Origin: Chondrilla cf. caribensis
Taxonomy: Eukaryota > Porifera > Demospongiae > Chondrillida > Chondrillidae
Length of the DNA: 64,000 nucleotides
Reading direction: 5' to 3'
NCBI GenBank assembly: GCA_964020155.1
Contig: OZ026552.1
Span: 528,501 to 592,500 of the forward strand
Below, piece after piece: positions 61,250 through 64,000 of the stretch. The stretch's first letter is position 1. Every line of letters begins with the position of its first letter. A model generated the notes under the pieces. The model worked only from the letters and a program-made list of their open reading frames with translations, searched no databases and was not told the DNA's origin. The translations under genes and the position numbers were made by a program.

Positions 61250-62225
61250 ACGTACGTAATGCATCATAGCTCTAATGTGAATGCACGGACACACTCCTGG
61301 AACTAATACAATCCTTTTGATAACAAAAATAACAGGTTTTCTTGATGATCAAAAATTCCCCCAGGTGCCAATATGGCACATTGCATTATACATTTGTATG
61401 TACATTTCAATATAAGTGTAATACGCCTTGTGGTGATCACTCAGGTGATTTGACATCACATTGCTGGTTACCAAGGGCTGTCCAGTGTCTGTGCCAAACT
61501 CACCAACACAATTTCGGATGCATACAAACAGTCCTGAGCGTGCTATAGGCCTTGTGGTGACAAGCCAAAAATTGTCAATTTTTATGCTTGTCACCACGGC
61601 CTCTCCTGTGTGCACATAATACATCATAGATGTAATACGAATGCATGGACACACTCCTGGAACTAATACGGTCCTTTTGATAACAAAAATGATAGGTTTT
61701 GTTGCTGATTGAAAATTCTACCAGGTGTCCATATGGCATATAGCATTATACATTTGTATGTACATTTCAATATAAGTGTAATAAGTCTTGTGGTGATAAC
61801 TCAGGTGATTTGACATCACGTTACTGGTCACCAAGGGCTGTCCAGTGTCCGTGCCAAACTCACCAACACAATTTCGGATGCATACAAACCGTCTTGAATG
61901 TGCTATAGGCCTCGTGGTGACAAGCAAGAAAATGTCAATTTTTATGCTTGTCACCACAGCCTCTCCTGTGTGCACATAATGCATCATAGATCTAATGTGA
62001 ATGCACAGACACACTCCTGGAGCTAATACAATCCTTTTAATAACAAAAATGATAGGTTTTGTTGCTGAAGAAAATTCTCTCAGGTGTCCATATGGCACAT
62101 AACATTATACATTTGTATGTACATTTCAATATAAGTGTAATATGCCTTGTGGTGATAACTCAGGTGATTTGACATCACGTTGCTGGTCACCAAGGGCTGT
62201 CCAGTGTCCATGTCAAACGAACCAA
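61250..62225. repeat. Second ~360-bp satellite array, about three units
   Basis: Same unit and hairpins as 18445-22560, subfamily A only (marker near 61588 and 61948). Begins at a tacgtacgta site and runs into the 207-bp repeats at 62225. Confidence 0.9.
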
Positions 62226-62710
62226 CACAACTTAGTATGGCCAAATTTTGGCCATAGCACCACTGAGTCAATGTATGGGAGAGAATAGGAAAAAAGCACT
62301 TAGCACCATCTCGCATACCTCATGGGAGAGTGGGTGTGTCAGCCTGATATTTTCAACTGGACTAGCTGGGGATGTGAGCTAAGTTATGAAACACTTCTCA
62401 TCTCTTTGTGTGCTTTGTAGCTCTTGTTATTCAAAGTGGTGCTATGGCCAAATTTTGGCCATAGCACCACTGAGTCAATGTATGGGAGAGAATAGGAAAA
62501 AAGCACTTAGCACCATCTCGCATACCTCATGGGAGAGTGGGTGTGTCAGCCTGATATTTTCAACTGGACTAGCTGGGGATGTGAGCTAAGTTATGAAACA
62601 CTTCTCGTCTCTTTGTGTACTTTGTAACTCTTGTTATTCAAAGTGGTGCTATGGCCAAATTTTGGCCATAGCACCACTGAGTCAATGTATGGGAGAGAAT
62701 AGGAGATACA
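62226..62710. repeat. 207-bp palindromic repeats, second site
   Basis: About two and a half units; palindromes near 62237 (half), 62441 and 62648. Leads into the same RNase H-like fragment as at 25.2 kb. Confidence 0.9.
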
Positions 62711-63140
62711 GTGTGATGCAGTTTTCAAACAGCTCCTCTGTACTCTATAGCCCAGACTTTGAAAAGGAATTTATCCTGCAAACAGATGCCTCTGACCGCA
62801 GTGTGGGTGCAGTATTGAGTCAAATGGGAGACGACGACAAGGAACATCTAGTGGCCTACTTCAGCAAGTAGCTTCTCCCAAGGGAGGAAAATACTCCACA
62901 GTAGAGAAGGAATGTCTTGCCTTAAAACTGGGTGTTCAACCCTTTCAGGTATATCTTCTTGGAAGACCTTTCCAGATCAAGATTGACTATCAGTCGTTAG
63001 CCTAGTTGGATCATCTCAAGGACTCAAACCCTCGTTTAGCTCGCTGGAGTCTTGCCTTGCAACCCTATCAGTCCACTACTGATTACCGCCCATGAACTAC
63101 TAACAGCAACACTGACACTCTGTCAACAATCAAGACGTGA
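62710..63140 (+). pseudogene. RNase H-like remnant of the gypsy-type element, second copy
   Basis: Reads FEKEFILQTDASDRSVGAVL and HLVAYFSK, then stops and decays over the next ~250 bp. The copy at 25.2 kb has TDTFD in place of TDASD, so this one is closer to the usual family motif. The protease and integrase parts are missing here. Confidence 0.7.
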
Positions 63141-63960
63141 CTGACTTGTGTCTAATGGTACTATTCCTATGGCAACCAATAAAGTAGAAAGAGTATCTTA
63201 TCAGATGCACAGTACAGCACAGTACAAAATTATTAGTAGTATTTTCAGTGAGAACAAAGGTTACATTGAATCTAACAGTATGTTGTTGTCACTGCATGCT
63301 GCAAACCAAACGTGTGGTGTACAGTAGATACACGTCACGCTGCATGCATACAGCTGTACTATACTCACTTTAAATGTACATACACAGAATATATACAAAC
63401 AATAGGTGATGTACAGCCTGGGTACTGATATTGAATTTATTTTTTGGTTTGGCCCCATAGATGTACTTAGAAATATATATAGAATAGTATAGGATTGACA
63501 TAAGTCACGTCAACATATTTCACATCTTACGAAAGCTAAGTGGAGTTCACTACTAATTCACCACTAAAAGCCGAGTAGACTAGGAGTAGTAATGAAGATA
63601 GCTAACAAAGTTATTAAGAACAAAAGAACATATTTCACATCGCTTGTCATTGCATATAATCCTTGACATCAGAATGTTGAATAAGCCTACACAATACTGC
63701 TGTAAACATTACGTTTTAGGTAGTACAGGCACATCTGATGTGGTGACAAGCAATGTGTGTTCAATGTATTATAACAATGATATTATGGGAACCAGAAGCC
63801 ATAGTGTGTACTGTACATATTTATACATCAATGAGTGTAGCAGTCAATATCAGATAAAAAAACACTAAAGCTATTATTAATCCTGCTACACTTCCACATA
63901 CATGAAGATGCATGTGGTTTCATACCAAACACAGCACACACTGATACACAGCTAGGGGTT
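63141..63960. other. Duplicated flank of the orphan Ig exon, third copy
   Basis: Matches 25610-26350, with an extra ~95 bp at about 63530-63625 absent from the first copy. No gene. Confidence 0.45.
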
Positions 63961-64000
63961 TACGTCTTGCAGTGGTGGTGAGTTTATTGCCATTACGATA
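63961..64000 (-). pseudogene. Truncated type e Ig exon at the right edge
   Basis: Sequence from the middle of a type e exon (the GNKLTTT region) is joined directly to downstream intron (gggttta). The half encoding DSGSYQC and ACNWAGC plus the donor is deleted. The exon continues past the window edge. Confidence 0.65.

Overview
This is eukaryotic, intron-rich, AT-rich animal DNA, probably from a sponge or another early-branching invertebrate. That placement is inference: the multi-Ig/FN3 receptors with tyrosine-signalling tails, the tRNA-like SINE and the gypsy-type element say metazoan, but nothing here fixes the species. All recognisable genes are on the minus strand, split into many small phase-1 exons with one protein module each, so continuous open frames show only single exons. 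Exon limits given here come from reading splice sites (GT..AG), reading-frame phase and comparison of paralogous copies inside the window.

The core is a cluster of tandemly duplicated type I membrane receptors. Gene 1 (16338 down to 3243) joins in frame to about 1891 aa: signal peptide, 15 Ig-like domains, 2 fibronectin III domains, one membrane helix and a long Tyr/Pro-rich tail. Gene 2 (38187 down to 29113) joins in frame to about 1301 aa with the same layout but only 8 Ig domains. Gene 3 (58752 down to 46822) is a damaged copy: one Ig exon carries a TGA stop, the membrane helix and tail are deleted, and about 4 kb carrying foreign Ig and EGF exons sits in one intron. A fourth copy survives only as fragments at 42.2-43.5 kb. 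Genes 1 and 2 each have a second, paralogous tail exon about 0.7-0.8 kb downstream with the same acceptor phase, so each locus could make two receptors with different signalling tails. The tails carry ITIM-like SxYxxL, YxxM/YxN and SH3-type proline motifs. The most repeated Ig type has a distinctive ACNWAGC motif after the F-strand cysteine.

Layout: 0-0.6 kb, signal-peptide exon of a gene leaving the left edge; 1-3.2 kb, flank, short repeats, alternative tail exon 1 and a SINE; 3.2-16.3 kb, gene 1; 16.3-18.4 kb, its 5' flank; 18.4-22.56 kb, a ~360-bp satellite array; 22.56-25.7 kb, a decayed gypsy-type element invaded by 207-bp palindromic repeats; 25.7-26.75 kb, an orphan Ig exon joined to a duplicated signal-peptide fragment (a duplication junction); 26.75-28.2 kb, duplicated flank; 28.2-38.2 kb, gene 2; 38.2-46.8 kb, flank, insertions, a retroelement tail and the fourth-copy relic; 46.8-58.8 kb, gene 3; 58.8-64 kb, a second copy of flank, satellite, gypsy remnant and truncated orphan Ig exon. 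Long (CA)n tracts are very common and often touch the splice sites of receptor exons.

Taken together the window reads as a rapidly evolving immunoreceptor-like or self-recognition cluster shaped by segmental duplication, gain and loss of Ig cassettes, and decay. The recognition function is inference by analogy with other invertebrate Ig/ITIM receptor clusters; no ligand or expression evidence can be seen.
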